64,000 nucleotides of DNA from Viridibacterium sediminicola (GTDB taxonomy: Bacteria > Pseudomonadota > Gammaproteobacteria > Burkholderiales > Rhodocyclaceae): the NCBI RefSeq assembly GCF_039631295.1, contig NZ_JBDIVE010000002.1:558001-622000 (forward strand), in the 5' to 3' direction. Shown here in pieces: positions 55,616-63,285 of this stretch (within the stretch, counting starts at the first letter, position 1; every line of letters starts with the position of its first letter). The position numbers were made by a program, and so were the translations under genes. Below the pieces are notes generated by a model. It made no database searches, was not told the origin of the DNA, and saw nothing but the letters and a program-made list of their open reading frames with translations.

Positions 55616-56394
55616 CAGGCCACCTTGCCAACAATCCTGAAATAAAGCCCGCGTGGCAGGCATTGCAGGCATTTCAAAAACCACGAAAAACGGCGCGGGA
55701 AATGAATCTCGAAGCGCCCAGCCGCCATGCCCTGGACAATACGTCCGGCCGCCGCCTCGGCACTCATCAGCGCGGGCATCGCAAAATCATTTTGCGCGGT
55801 CAGTGGTGTCGCGACAAAACCGGGATTGACGATACTCACGCCGATTCCCTTAGCCGCCAGATCAAGATAAAGACTCTCAGCCAGATTGATCAAGGCCGCC
55901 TTGCTCGGCCCGTAACACAGAGCGCGCGGCAAGCCACCATAACCGGCGACACTGGCCACGATCAGCAAATGCCCGCTGCCGCGCGCGAGAAATTCCGGCA
56001 GGCAGGCCGCCAGCCCACTGTAGACACCCATCAGATTGGTTTCAAAAGTCGCCCGCACCTGCGCCAGCGCGGCCGGCCGCGATAATTCCCAAGCGCGCAT
56101 CGGCGTATAGGTCCCGGCATTGAGAATCAGCACATCAATGCCGCCAAAGGCTGCACGCGCCGCGGCCGAGGCTGCTGCCCATTGCTCGGCCACGCTCACA
56201 TCGAACGCGACCGCCACACTGCCCGGCACGCTGTCGGCGAACGCCTGCAAACGCGGCGCATTGCGCGCCGAGAGGATCAGGCGTGCGCCGCGCTGCGCCA
56301 ATTGCTGGGCCAGGGCCGCACCGATGCCGGTCGAGGCGCCGACCAACCAGACGCGTCGTCCGGACCAGTCACGAATAGGCGGATTGAGACTCAT
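55615..56394 (-). CDS. short-chain dehydrogenase/reductase of the lipid-modification operon
   Basis: The 259-residue SDR has the NADP(H) motif WLVGASTGIGAALAQQL, the catalytic Ser in VASVAGYGG and Tyr-Lys in YGPSKAALINLA. PGFVATPLT is also typical. It probably acts on a lipid or fatty-acyl intermediate together with its neighbours. It follows the DUF3833 gene with 10 nt between. Confidence 0.85.
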   Translation of the reverse strand: MSLNPPIRDWSGRRVWLVGASTGIGAALAQQLAQRGARLILSARNAPRLQAFADSVPGSVAVAFDVSVAEQWAAASAAARAAFGGIDVLILNAGTYTPMRAWELSRPAALAQVRATFETNLMGVYSGLAACLPEFLARGSGHLLIVASVAGYGGLPRALCYGPSKAALINLAESLYLDLAAKGIGVSIVNPGFVATPLTAQNDFAMPALMSAEAAAGRIVQGMAAGRFEIHFPRRFSWFLKCLQCLPRGLYFRIVGKVA

Positions 56395-56404
56395 CGCGGG
56401 GCGC

Positions 56405-56941
56405 TCAGGGTTTGCTGAATGACAGGGTGACTTCGCCGAGGCGAACGCCGAACTTGCTCATCACCGAGCGGTTGAGCATGATTTTGTCATCCATGAGATA
56501 CATCCAGTCATCGAAATCCACGTTATAGACCTTGCCATCCACCGGCAAGGCCATCACGTAGCGCCAGCGCAGCGCATTGCCGGAGAGTTCGCCGCGTGCC
56601 TCGCCCACCACATCGGCCGCAGTGCCGATGTAATTGCCGTCCGGCTGGCGAACCAGGGTCCAGATGCGCTGCTGGGTACTGCCATCGCTGTAGCTGAAGC
56701 GTTCGTCCAGCGTGCCCTTGTCCCCCTGCCAGCGCGCATCGATGACGACATGGAAGCGCTTGATGACCTTGCCCGAGCGATCCTGGAACATGCCCCATGC
56801 ATCGATCTTGCCATTGAAATACTGGCGCAGATCAAGTGCCGGCTTCTCGTCACGGTAAGCCGTCACATCAAGTCCGGCACAACTGGCCAGACACAGTACC
56901 GAGCAGACTGCTGCACACATTTTCTTGAGTAGCGAGCTCAT
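56405..56941 (-). CDS. DUF3833 family lipoprotein
   Basis: The 178-residue product has a signal peptide with lipobox CLASC (Cys near 21). The mature part, with LDLRQYFNGKIDAWGMFQDRSG, HVVIDARWQGDKGTLDERFSYSDGST and VDFDDWMYLMDDKIMLNRSVMSKFG, is the conserved core of DUF3833. Function unknown; this lipocalin-like-sized lipoprotein occurs in the same cluster in many gammaproteobacteria. Its ATG is next to the MFS stop. Confidence 0.85.
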   Translation of the reverse strand: MSSLLKKMCAAVCSVLCLASCAGLDVTAYRDEKPALDLRQYFNGKIDAWGMFQDRSGKVIKRFHVVIDARWQGDKGTLDERFSYSDGSTQQRIWTLVRQPDGNYIGTAADVVGEARGELSGNALRWRYVMALPVDGKVYNVDFDDWMYLMDDKIMLNRSVMSKFGVRLGEVTLSFSKP

Positions 56942-58186
56942 TCATGCCTCCGCGATGAGATGCTGGTCGCGCCACAGCAAGGCAGCGGCGCACAGCTTGA
57001 GAACTGCCGGCACGCCGGCGTAGATCAGTGACAAGGCGTGCAACCCCTCGGGCGAGCGCGTGCCGACCTCGTAGTGCAGCACTTGCAACAAAGGCAAGGC
57101 CAGCCCGGCAGCGAGCGCCAGATTGAGCTTGGCAACGAAATTCCACCAGCCGAAGCAGGCTGCCGCGCCTTGCTGACGGCGCGCAATGAAATCGGCGAGC
57201 ACCGAAGGTGGCAAGGCCAGGTCCGCGCCCAGCGCCAGACCCGAGGCCGCGCAGATCACGGCAAAGGCAATGCTGTCGCCCGCGCCGAGCAAGCCGGCCC
57301 AGGCAAACACCAGCACGGCCAGGCACATTGCTGCGCACCAGGCGGGCAATTTGCCGAAGCGCCGCGCTGCCCACAGCCACAGCGGCATACCGGCGCCGGC
57401 GCTGAGGAAATAGATCGCCAGAAAGACCCCGGCCTGCGCAGCGGCGCCCAGCACATCGCTGACGAAGAACAGCACCAGCGAGGCCGGAATCGCCGCCGCA
57501 ATGCCGCTCAAGGCAAACACCGCGAGCAGGCGACGGAACGCCGGCTGGCGCAGCGGCGCCAGCAGATCGATGCCGAGCCGCACAGTCGGCACACTGCGCT
57601 GCGGCGCGGGCGTGCCGAGCAAGGCCACGGCGGCCGTCAACACCAGTAGGCAGGCGAACAGCAGAGCCAGATCAGCCATGCCGGTACGCAAATCTGCCGA
57701 CAGCAAACGCGGTGCCAGCGAGGCCAGCACCACGCCCGCCAGACCGAAGCTCTCGCGCACGGCGGTGATGCGCGTGCGCTCGTGCGGATCAGCGGAGAGC
57801 TCCGCGCCCCAGGCCTGGTAATTGACCATCGCCAGCGAGTAACCGAGATAGACGATGCACAGCATGCTCACCAGCCACAGCATGCCGGGCTGCTGCGGCA
57901 AGGGCCGCAGCAAGCCCCACAGGCCGCACACCAGCAGCGGCACGGCGAGCAGCAAGGAGAGCTTGCGCTGCGGCCAGCGGTCACCGAGCACGCCGATCAG
58001 CGGATCGATCAAGGCATCCCATAAACGCGCGATCAGCAGGATGCTGCCCAGCTGCGCCAGCGGCATGCCATAGGCAAGGCTGTAGAGCTGCGGCACATGC
58101 ACGTAGATCGGCAGCGCAACAAAGGCCAGCGGCACCGCCAGCAGCGCATAGGCAAGCAAGGCCGGCATGCGCAGCATGGCACTCAC
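56942..58186 (-). CDS. MFS/GPH-type transporter of the lipid-modification operon
   Basis: The 414-residue protein has 12 predicted membrane helices. The loop ARLWDALIDPLIGVLGDRWPQR is the glycoside-pentoside-hexuronide (GPH) signature of the MFS clan. GTG 58186 overlaps the upstream stop (GTGA), and ATG 58177 is an alternative. In this gene context a lipid-related substrate is more likely than a sugar (inference). Confidence 0.82.
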   Translation of the reverse strand: MSAMLRMPALLAYALLAVPLAFVALPIYVHVPQLYSLAYGMPLAQLGSILLIARLWDALIDPLIGVLGDRWPQRKLSLLLAVPLLVCGLWGLLRPLPQQPGMLWLVSMLCIVYLGYSLAMVNYQAWGAELSADPHERTRITAVRESFGLAGVVLASLAPRLLSADLRTGMADLALLFACLLVLTAAVALLGTPAPQRSVPTVRLGIDLLAPLRQPAFRRLLAVFALSGIAAAIPASLVLFFVSDVLGAAAQAGVFLAIYFLSAGAGMPLWLWAARRFGKLPAWCAAMCLAVLVFAWAGLLGAGDSIAFAVICAASGLALGADLALPPSVLADFIARRQQGAAACFGWWNFVAKLNLALAAGLALPLLQVLHYEVGTRSPEGLHALSLIYAGVPAVLKLCAAALLWRDQHLIAEA

Positions 58187-58719
58187 CGGTTGTCGCCGAG
58201 CAGGCGCTGCCGCAGCTCCGGCGCACGCGTGCGCGGGTCAAACCAGATCTCAAAGAAGCTGCGCGCCAGGTTCTGGTCGACAATCTCGCCGCGCAGCTTG
58301 CCCTCGTGATAGAAGCTCGCGCCGCGTCCCGGCATGTACACGCCGGTGATGGTCTCGCCACTCTTGACGTCGGGGAACACCCGCGCCAGCTGTACCCGCC
58401 AGCTGGCCAGCAGGGCTGGATCACGGGTGCCGAGACGCTCGATCTCGTCGATGCTGGTCGTCACCAGGCGATCACCGGAGAGATCCCGCGCATAAGTCAG
58501 CTGCAGGGCAAAGGGCTGGCTCATGTCGAAACGCGGGCCGCTGAGCCACAGCTCGGCGCTGTAGATCGCGAAGCCGAACCAGCGCATCTCGCCCTGCCCC
58601 TGCAGGCGCCAGTTGCCGACCTGCGCACGCAGGGCGCCGGGCAGCTCCTGCGCCGCGTACAAGGCGGGCGCCAGCAGCAACGCCAGACCGAGCAGCAGGG
58701 ACGCCCAGCGCGCGCGCAT
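58183..58719 (-). CDS. chalcone-isomerase-like periplasmic protein
   Basis: ATG 58719 overlaps the CFA synthase stop (ATGA) and gives 178 residues with a signal peptide ending near ALYAAQ. The mature part (GQGEMRWFGFAIYSAELWLSG, YARDLSGDRLVTTSIDEIERLG, GETITGVYMPGRGASFYHEGKLRG) matches the bacterial chalcone-isomerase-like family, thought to bind fatty acids. No flavonoid role is implied. Confidence 0.83.
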   Translation of the reverse strand: MRARWASLLLGLALLLAPALYAAQELPGALRAQVGNWRLQGQGEMRWFGFAIYSAELWLSGPRFDMSQPFALQLTYARDLSGDRLVTTSIDEIERLGTRDPALLASWRVQLARVFPDVKSGETITGVYMPGRGASFYHEGKLRGEIVDQNLARSFFEIWFDPRTRAPELRQRLLGDNR

Positions 58720-59924
58720 CACTCGCGGACCAGGGTGAAGTGATGCACGTCGGTCGAGCCGGAGCGGAAGCCGGCCTCGCAATACGCGAGGTAGAACTGC
58801 CACATGCGGATGAAGCGCTCATCGAAACCTTGCGCCAGAACCTCGTCGCGTCGCGCATTGAAGCGACGCATCCAGTCGGCGAGCGTGCGCGCGTAGTCGA
58901 GCCCGAAGGCGCTCGACTGCACGATGCGCAGCCCGGCTGCAGTCGCCTCGCGCTGCAGGACCTGGGGCGAAAAGAGCATGCCGCCGGGGAAGATGTAGCG
59001 CTGGATGAAGTCCACATCGCGCCGGTAATGCGCGAACAGTTCGTTGGCGATGCTGATGCCCTGGATCACGATGCGCCCGGTCGGCGCCACGCAGGCTTGC
59101 AGCTTGCGGAAGTAGCTGGGCCAGAATTTCTCGCCGACCGCCTCGATCATCTCGATCGACACCACATGATCGAACTGACCGGCAAGATCGCGATAGTCGC
59201 GCAGCTCGAACACCGCCTGCTGCGCAAAGCCCTTGTCTTCGGCGCGCTGCCTGGCCCAGGCCAGCTGCGAGGGCGACAGGGTAATGCCATGCACATGGCA
59301 GCCAAACTCCAGGCAGGCCAGCTCGGCAAAGCCGCCCCAGCCGCAACCGACTTCGAGAATGCGCTGACCCGGCTGCGCGTCGAGGCTGCGCAGGATGCGC
59401 CGGTACTTTTCGCGCTGCGCTTCGGCCAGATCCGTCTCCGGCGTGTTGTAGCAGGCGCTCGAATAGGTCATCGTCTCGTCGAGCCACAGCGCGTAAAAAT
59501 CATTGCCCAGATCGTAATGCGCTTCGATATTGCGCTTGGAGCCCGCCCGCGTATTGGCGCGCAGCGCATGCCAGAAGCGGTGGAAGATCAGGCGCAGCGC
59601 ATCGCCATGAATGGCCCGCGTCAGCGCCGCGCGGTTGTTGCCCATCAGAGTCAGCAGATCCGCCAGGTGGTCGCTGTCCCACTCGCCATCCATCCAGGAT
59701 TCGGCAAAACCGATCGAGCCCTTGCTGATGATGCGATCGAACATCGCCCAGTCATGCACCTGCAGATTCGCCGCCAGATGCGCGTCACCACAGAGCACGG
59801 CATTGCCGTCAGGCAGCTGGATATTCACCGAGCCGCCGCGCAGCGCATCGAGCATGTGCAAGACGAGCTCGGCACCACGGGGCAGTTTTTGCGACAAGGT
59901 CAAAGCTTGCTGGCGGGGATTCAT
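58719..59924 (-). CDS. cyclopropane-fatty-acyl-phospholipid synthase-like methyltransferase
   Basis: The 401-residue SAM enzyme acts on unsaturated acyl chains of membrane phospholipids. The SAM site is ILEVGCGWGGFAELA; YDLGNDFYALWLDETMTYSSACY includes the conserved Cys, and SIEMIEAVGEKFWPSYF the conserved Glu. The position of His266 of the E. coli enzyme appears to be Gln (RIVIQGISI), seen in a subfamily with possibly other products (methylated or furan fatty acids rather than cyclopropanes). It overlaps DUF1365 upstream and the chalcone-isomerase-like gene downstream. Confidence 0.85.
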   Translation of the reverse strand: MNPRQQALTLSQKLPRGAELVLHMLDALRGGSVNIQLPDGNAVLCGDAHLAANLQVHDWAMFDRIISKGSIGFAESWMDGEWDSDHLADLLTLMGNNRAALTRAIHGDALRLIFHRFWHALRANTRAGSKRNIEAHYDLGNDFYALWLDETMTYSSACYNTPETDLAEAQREKYRRILRSLDAQPGQRILEVGCGWGGFAELACLEFGCHVHGITLSPSQLAWARQRAEDKGFAQQAVFELRDYRDLAGQFDHVVSIEMIEAVGEKFWPSYFRKLQACVAPTGRIVIQGISIANELFAHYRRDVDFIQRYIFPGGMLFSPQVLQREATAAGLRIVQSSAFGLDYARTLADWMRRFNARRDEVLAQGFDERFIRMWQFYLAYCEAGFRSGSTDVHHFTLVRE

Positions 59925-60706
59925 TCGACTTGCTCCGCGGGTTTGAGATGCGCGCCCAGGAATGGAACGCGCTTGAGCAGCAGGCGCAAGGCCTGCCAGT
60001 GAATGCGTGCGATGACGCCAAAGGTGAGCATCGGGCAGCGCAACCAGGCAGCGAACAGGCTGCGCGCACTCAGTGGAATGCGCTGGCCGCCCATGCGCGT
60101 GCTGAGCATGCGCACGCCATTGTCGTAGTAGTCGATGGCGACAAAATCGTGCTGCACGCGCGACTGAAAGCGGAACACATACTCGCCACGCACCGGAAAG
60201 AAAGGCGAGACATGCAGCAGCTTGCGCGCCTGCAGCACATCATCGGCCTGGATGACAGCGCCATCGGGGTGGGCAACCAGATAGTTATGATGCCCGCCAA
60301 AGGTGTTGCTGACTTCGGCCAGCACGGCGCGCAACTGCCCTGCGCGGTCATGGCAGAACCAGAAACTGACCGGATTGAAAACGTAGCCGAACAAGCGCGG
60401 CAAGGTCTGCAGCACCACTTCGCCATCGCAGATTTCGGCCAGGCCCTGGCTGCGCAGCTGCTCGCGGATCCACGGCAGCAGGGGCGAGCCGTCGCGGGCG
60501 CCGTGATCGCGCTCGTAAAAGGAGAACAGACCGCGCCGGTTGATGCCCAGCCCCGCTACCTGCAAGCTATTCAGCTGCGAGAGCGGCAGGCGCAAGGTGA
60601 AGATGCGATAGGCAAAGCGATTGCGCGCCGGCGCATGGCGCTCGTGCATGACCGAACCGAAACTGATCGCGGCGGCGCAATGCTTCATGTGGCCCGGCTC
60701 ATCCAT
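59921..60706 (-). CDS. DUF1365 family protein
   Basis: The 261-residue product matches DUF1365: ARNRFAYRIFTLRLPLS near the N terminus, RLFGYVFNPVSFWFCHDRAGQL and VLAEVSNTFGGHHNY in the middle, and LLHVSPFFPVRGEYVFRF later. Members always accompany an FAD amine-oxidase-like gene and a CFA synthase, and a role in fatty-acid modification has been suggested. It overlaps the FAD gene by 8 nt. Confidence 0.88.
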   Translation of the reverse strand: MDEPGHMKHCAAAISFGSVMHERHAPARNRFAYRIFTLRLPLSQLNSLQVAGLGINRRGLFSFYERDHGARDGSPLLPWIREQLRSQGLAEICDGEVVLQTLPRLFGYVFNPVSFWFCHDRAGQLRAVLAEVSNTFGGHHNYLVAHPDGAVIQADDVLQARKLLHVSPFFPVRGEYVFRFQSRVQHDFVAIDYYDNGVRMLSTRMGGQRIPLSARSLFAAWLRCPMLTFGVIARIHWQALRLLLKRVPFLGAHLKPAEQVE

Positions 60707-62051
60707 TGTTCACTTCGTCGAGCACCGCCAGCGGCCGCGCCCGCCAGGGCGCCACGACGCCGAGCTGGGCGGCGACCTCGACGGCCGATTTGAGGCCATC
60801 CTCGTGAAAGCCATAGCCACTCCAGGCGCCGCAGAACCAGCTGCGATTGCGTCCCTGCAGCATCGGCAGATGGGCTTGGGCGTCAATTGCCGCCTGGTCG
60901 AAAACCGGGTGTTCGTAGTCAAAGCTCTGGATCAGTTTGTCCTCGGCCGGCGCATCGAAGGGGTTGAGCGAGACGATCACCGGCGACTTGAAAGGCACCG
61001 GCTGCAGACGATTGATCAGGTAGGAAACGCTGACCGCACGCTCATCGGCCCGCCCGGCGCCAGCGCGGTAATTCCACGCGGCCCACACCTTCTGGCGTCG
61101 CGGCAGCAAGGCGGTATCGGTGTGCAGCAAGGCGCGGTTGTGCTGATAGCGCACGGCACCCAGCAAGCTGCGCTCAAGCGCCGTCGCCTGCGCGCCGAGA
61201 ATGCGCAAAGCCTGGTCGCTGTGACAGGCAAACACCACCGCATCGAAATGTTCGCGCCCCTGGCGGCTGATGATCGTCACCCCGGCCGCGTCGCGTTCGA
61301 CTGCCAGCACCGGGGACGCCAGATGCAATGCAGCGCCGCGCTGCGCCAGAGCGGCGACCAGGCGCTTGATGTATTCGCGTGAGCCGCCCGCCACGGTCTT
61401 CCACTGCGGGCGATCGAGGATCTGCAGCAAGCCGTGGTTGTGACAGAAGGCCAGGAAAGTGGCCAGCGGATAGGCCAGCATCTGCCGCGTCGGGCAGGAC
61501 CAGATCGCGGCCGCCATCGGCACCAGGTACCAGTAGCGGAAAGCTTCGCTATAGCCATGCAGATCGAGGTATTCGCCCAGCGACATGTCCGGCGCAGCGT
61601 GTTCGCGCGCCAGGCGCGTGGTGTCGCGATTGAAGCGGCGGATGTCGGCGAGCATGCGCCAGAAGTCCGGCCGCGCCAGATTGCTCCGCTGCGCAAACAG
61701 CGAGCCCAGATCGGTGCCCGCCCATTCGATGGCCGGCTCGGCGAGGCTCACCGAGAAGCTCATTTCACTGTCGGCGACGGGCACGTCCAGGGCGGCAAAC
61801 AGTCCACAAAGATTCGGATAAGTGCGGCGGTTGAAAACCAGAAAGCCGGTATCGACCGCATGGCTGACACCGTCCACGCACACATCCACCGTATTGGCGT
61901 GGCCGCCGGCATAAGCGGCCGCCTCGAACACTGTGACCCGATGGCGCTGCGAGAGCAGCCAGGCGGCGCCCAGACCGGCGATGCCACCACCGATCACGGC
62001 AACACGCATGCCAGCTGAATCAGCGCGTGAAGGAGGCGTTTCTGCTTTCAT
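60699..62051 (-). CDS. FAD-dependent oxidoreductase (amine-oxidase-like), first gene of the lipid-modification operon
   Basis: ATG 62051 (MKAETPPSRADSAGMRVAVIG) follows GGAG and gives 450 residues; an internal ATG at 62009 is also possible. The dinucleotide-binding motif is VAVIGGGIAGLGAAWLL, followed by TVFEAAAYAGGHANTV, and the family motif WFCGAWSGYGFHEDGLKSAVE closes the chain. Homologs in other bacteria are thought to desaturate or oxidise acyl chains. Its promoter lies in the divergent region shared with the MerR-type regulator. Confidence 0.86.
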   Translation of the reverse strand: MKAETPPSRADSAGMRVAVIGGGIAGLGAAWLLSQRHRVTVFEAAAYAGGHANTVDVCVDGVSHAVDTGFLVFNRRTYPNLCGLFAALDVPVADSEMSFSVSLAEPAIEWAGTDLGSLFAQRSNLARPDFWRMLADIRRFNRDTTRLAREHAAPDMSLGEYLDLHGYSEAFRYWYLVPMAAAIWSCPTRQMLAYPLATFLAFCHNHGLLQILDRPQWKTVAGGSREYIKRLVAALAQRGAALHLASPVLAVERDAAGVTIISRQGREHFDAVVFACHSDQALRILGAQATALERSLLGAVRYQHNRALLHTDTALLPRRQKVWAAWNYRAGAGRADERAVSVSYLINRLQPVPFKSPVIVSLNPFDAPAEDKLIQSFDYEHPVFDQAAIDAQAHLPMLQGRNRSWFCGAWSGYGFHEDGLKSAVEVAAQLGVVAPWRARPLAVLDEVNNG

Positions 62052-62146
62052 GCTCACTCCAATCAAAGGGATGACCGCCAATCGCCAGTCATACAGACTA
62101 CACGCAGACGCTTACTCAAGTGTAATAATCTTCGCCGCGGCGCCAA

Positions 62147-62163
62147 ATTTGTCCTAGACAAAT
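62147..62163. promoter_or_regulatory. palindromic operator 1 (MerR/B12 regulator)
   Basis: ATTTGTC-CTA-GACAAAT is a perfect palindrome with 7-bp arms about midway between the divergent start codons. It shares the core TTTGTC-N3-GACAAA with the site at 62211, which points to one regulator, most likely the adjacent MerR-family protein. Confidence 0.65.
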
Positions 62164-62210
62164 CCAGGCCGTGGCTTACACTAGCAACTGATTTGTTCTG
62201 CGTCAATAAC

Positions 62211-62225
62211 TTTGTCTTGGACAAA
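62211..62225. promoter_or_regulatory. palindromic operator 2, at the regulator's start codon
   Basis: TTTGTC-TTG-GACAAA ends one base before the ATG at 62226, so a bound protein would cover the ribosome-binding region DNA and block transcription or elongation of the regulator gene: autorepression is expected. The spacer differs from operator 1 but the arms are identical over 6 bp. The two sites are 64 bp apart centre to centre, about six helical turns. Confidence 0.65.
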
Positions 62226-63155
62226 ATGAGCGAAGCTGCAGCACCCTCCCCCGCCACCCCGGCCTCGGCCCTGTTCAGCATTGCCGTCGTCGAGCGCGAC
62301 ACCGGCATCGGCAAGGACACGCTGCGCGTATGGGAGCGCCGCTACGGATTTCCGCAACCGCTGCGCGACGAGCATGGAGAGCGGCTCTACCCGGCCGAGC
62401 AGGTCGAGCGCCTGCGACGGATTCGCCGCCTGATGGACCTGGGTATGCGCCCGGGCAAGATCTTCGCCGCCAGCGACAGCGAGCTCGACAGCCTGCTGCA
62501 GGCCAGCGACAGCGCTGGCGCAGCGACGGAAGCCGGCCACGAACTCCTTGATCTGGTCCGCCTGGCACACAGCGAGGCATTGCGCGTCAGCCTGCAGCAG
62601 CGCCTGATGAAGCAAGGTCTTGAACGCTTTGTCACCGATACCCTCGCGCCACTGAACGTCGCGGTCGGCAATGCCTGGATGCGCGGCAGCATCGAAGTGG
62701 CGGACGAGCATCTCTACACCGAACACGTGCAGAACCTGCTGCGCGCCGCCATCGCCCAGCGCACAGCGGTCGAAGGCGCACCGCGCATCCTGCTCACCAC
62801 CTTGCCGGAGGAACCGCACGGCCTCGGTTTGCTGATGGCCGAAGCCCTGCTGGTCTCCGAAGGTGCGCAATGCGTATCGCTGGGCACCCGCACGCCCTTG
62901 GCCGACATCCTCAGCGCCGTCGACAGCGGGCAATTCGATGTGCTGGCGCTCTCGTTTTCAGCCGCCTTCCCGCAGCGCCTGGCCAGCAGCGGCCTGCAGC
63001 AGCTCTCGGCCAGCCTGCCCGAGCACGTTGAAATCTGGGCCGGCGGCCGCGGTCTGGGCCCGCGCATGCCGGCTTTCCCGCGCGTGCGAATCCTTGGCGA
63101 GATCGCCAGCGTGCTGCAGGTGCTGGCCGACTGGCGCAGCCGTCAGGCGCACTGA
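62226..63155 (+). CDS. MerR-family regulator with cobalamin-binding domain (CarH/LitR-type)
   Basis: The 309-residue protein has an N-terminal MerR helix-turn-helix (about 15-83; TGIGKDTLRVWERRYGFPQP), a four-helix B12 cap (about 98-175) and a Rossmann cobalamin domain (about 185-300). The cobalamin signature E196-x-H198-x-x-G201 is present. The Wx9EH motif that caps adenosylcobalamin in CarH is conserved as W151 and E161-H162, but the light-state ligand position next to the Trp is Met152 instead of His. It is divergent from the eight-gene operon and probably represses it and itself. Confidence 0.88.
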   Translation: MSEAAAPSPATPASALFSIAVVERDTGIGKDTLRVWERRYGFPQPLRDEHGERLYPAEQVERLRRIRRLMDLGMRPGKIFAASDSELDSLLQASDSAGAATEAGHELLDLVRLAHSEALRVSLQQRLMKQGLERFVTDTLAPLNVAVGNAWMRGSIEVADEHLYTEHVQNLLRAAIAQRTAVEGAPRILLTTLPEEPHGLGLLMAEALLVSEGAQCVSLGTRTPLADILSAVDSGQFDVLALSFSAAFPQRLASSGLQQLSASLPEHVEIWAGGRGLGPRMPAFPRVRILGEIASVLQVLADWRSRQAH

Positions 63156-63285
63156 CGCAGGCCGATGCGCGTCGCCCTCTTGCAGCAGGTACAATGGCCG
63201 ATTCAGGTGTGCCGCCTTAAAAAAGCTGTCACAAAGCAGCGCAAGGCCCACAGTAGAATCAGTGCCCCACACAGAGACCACCACA

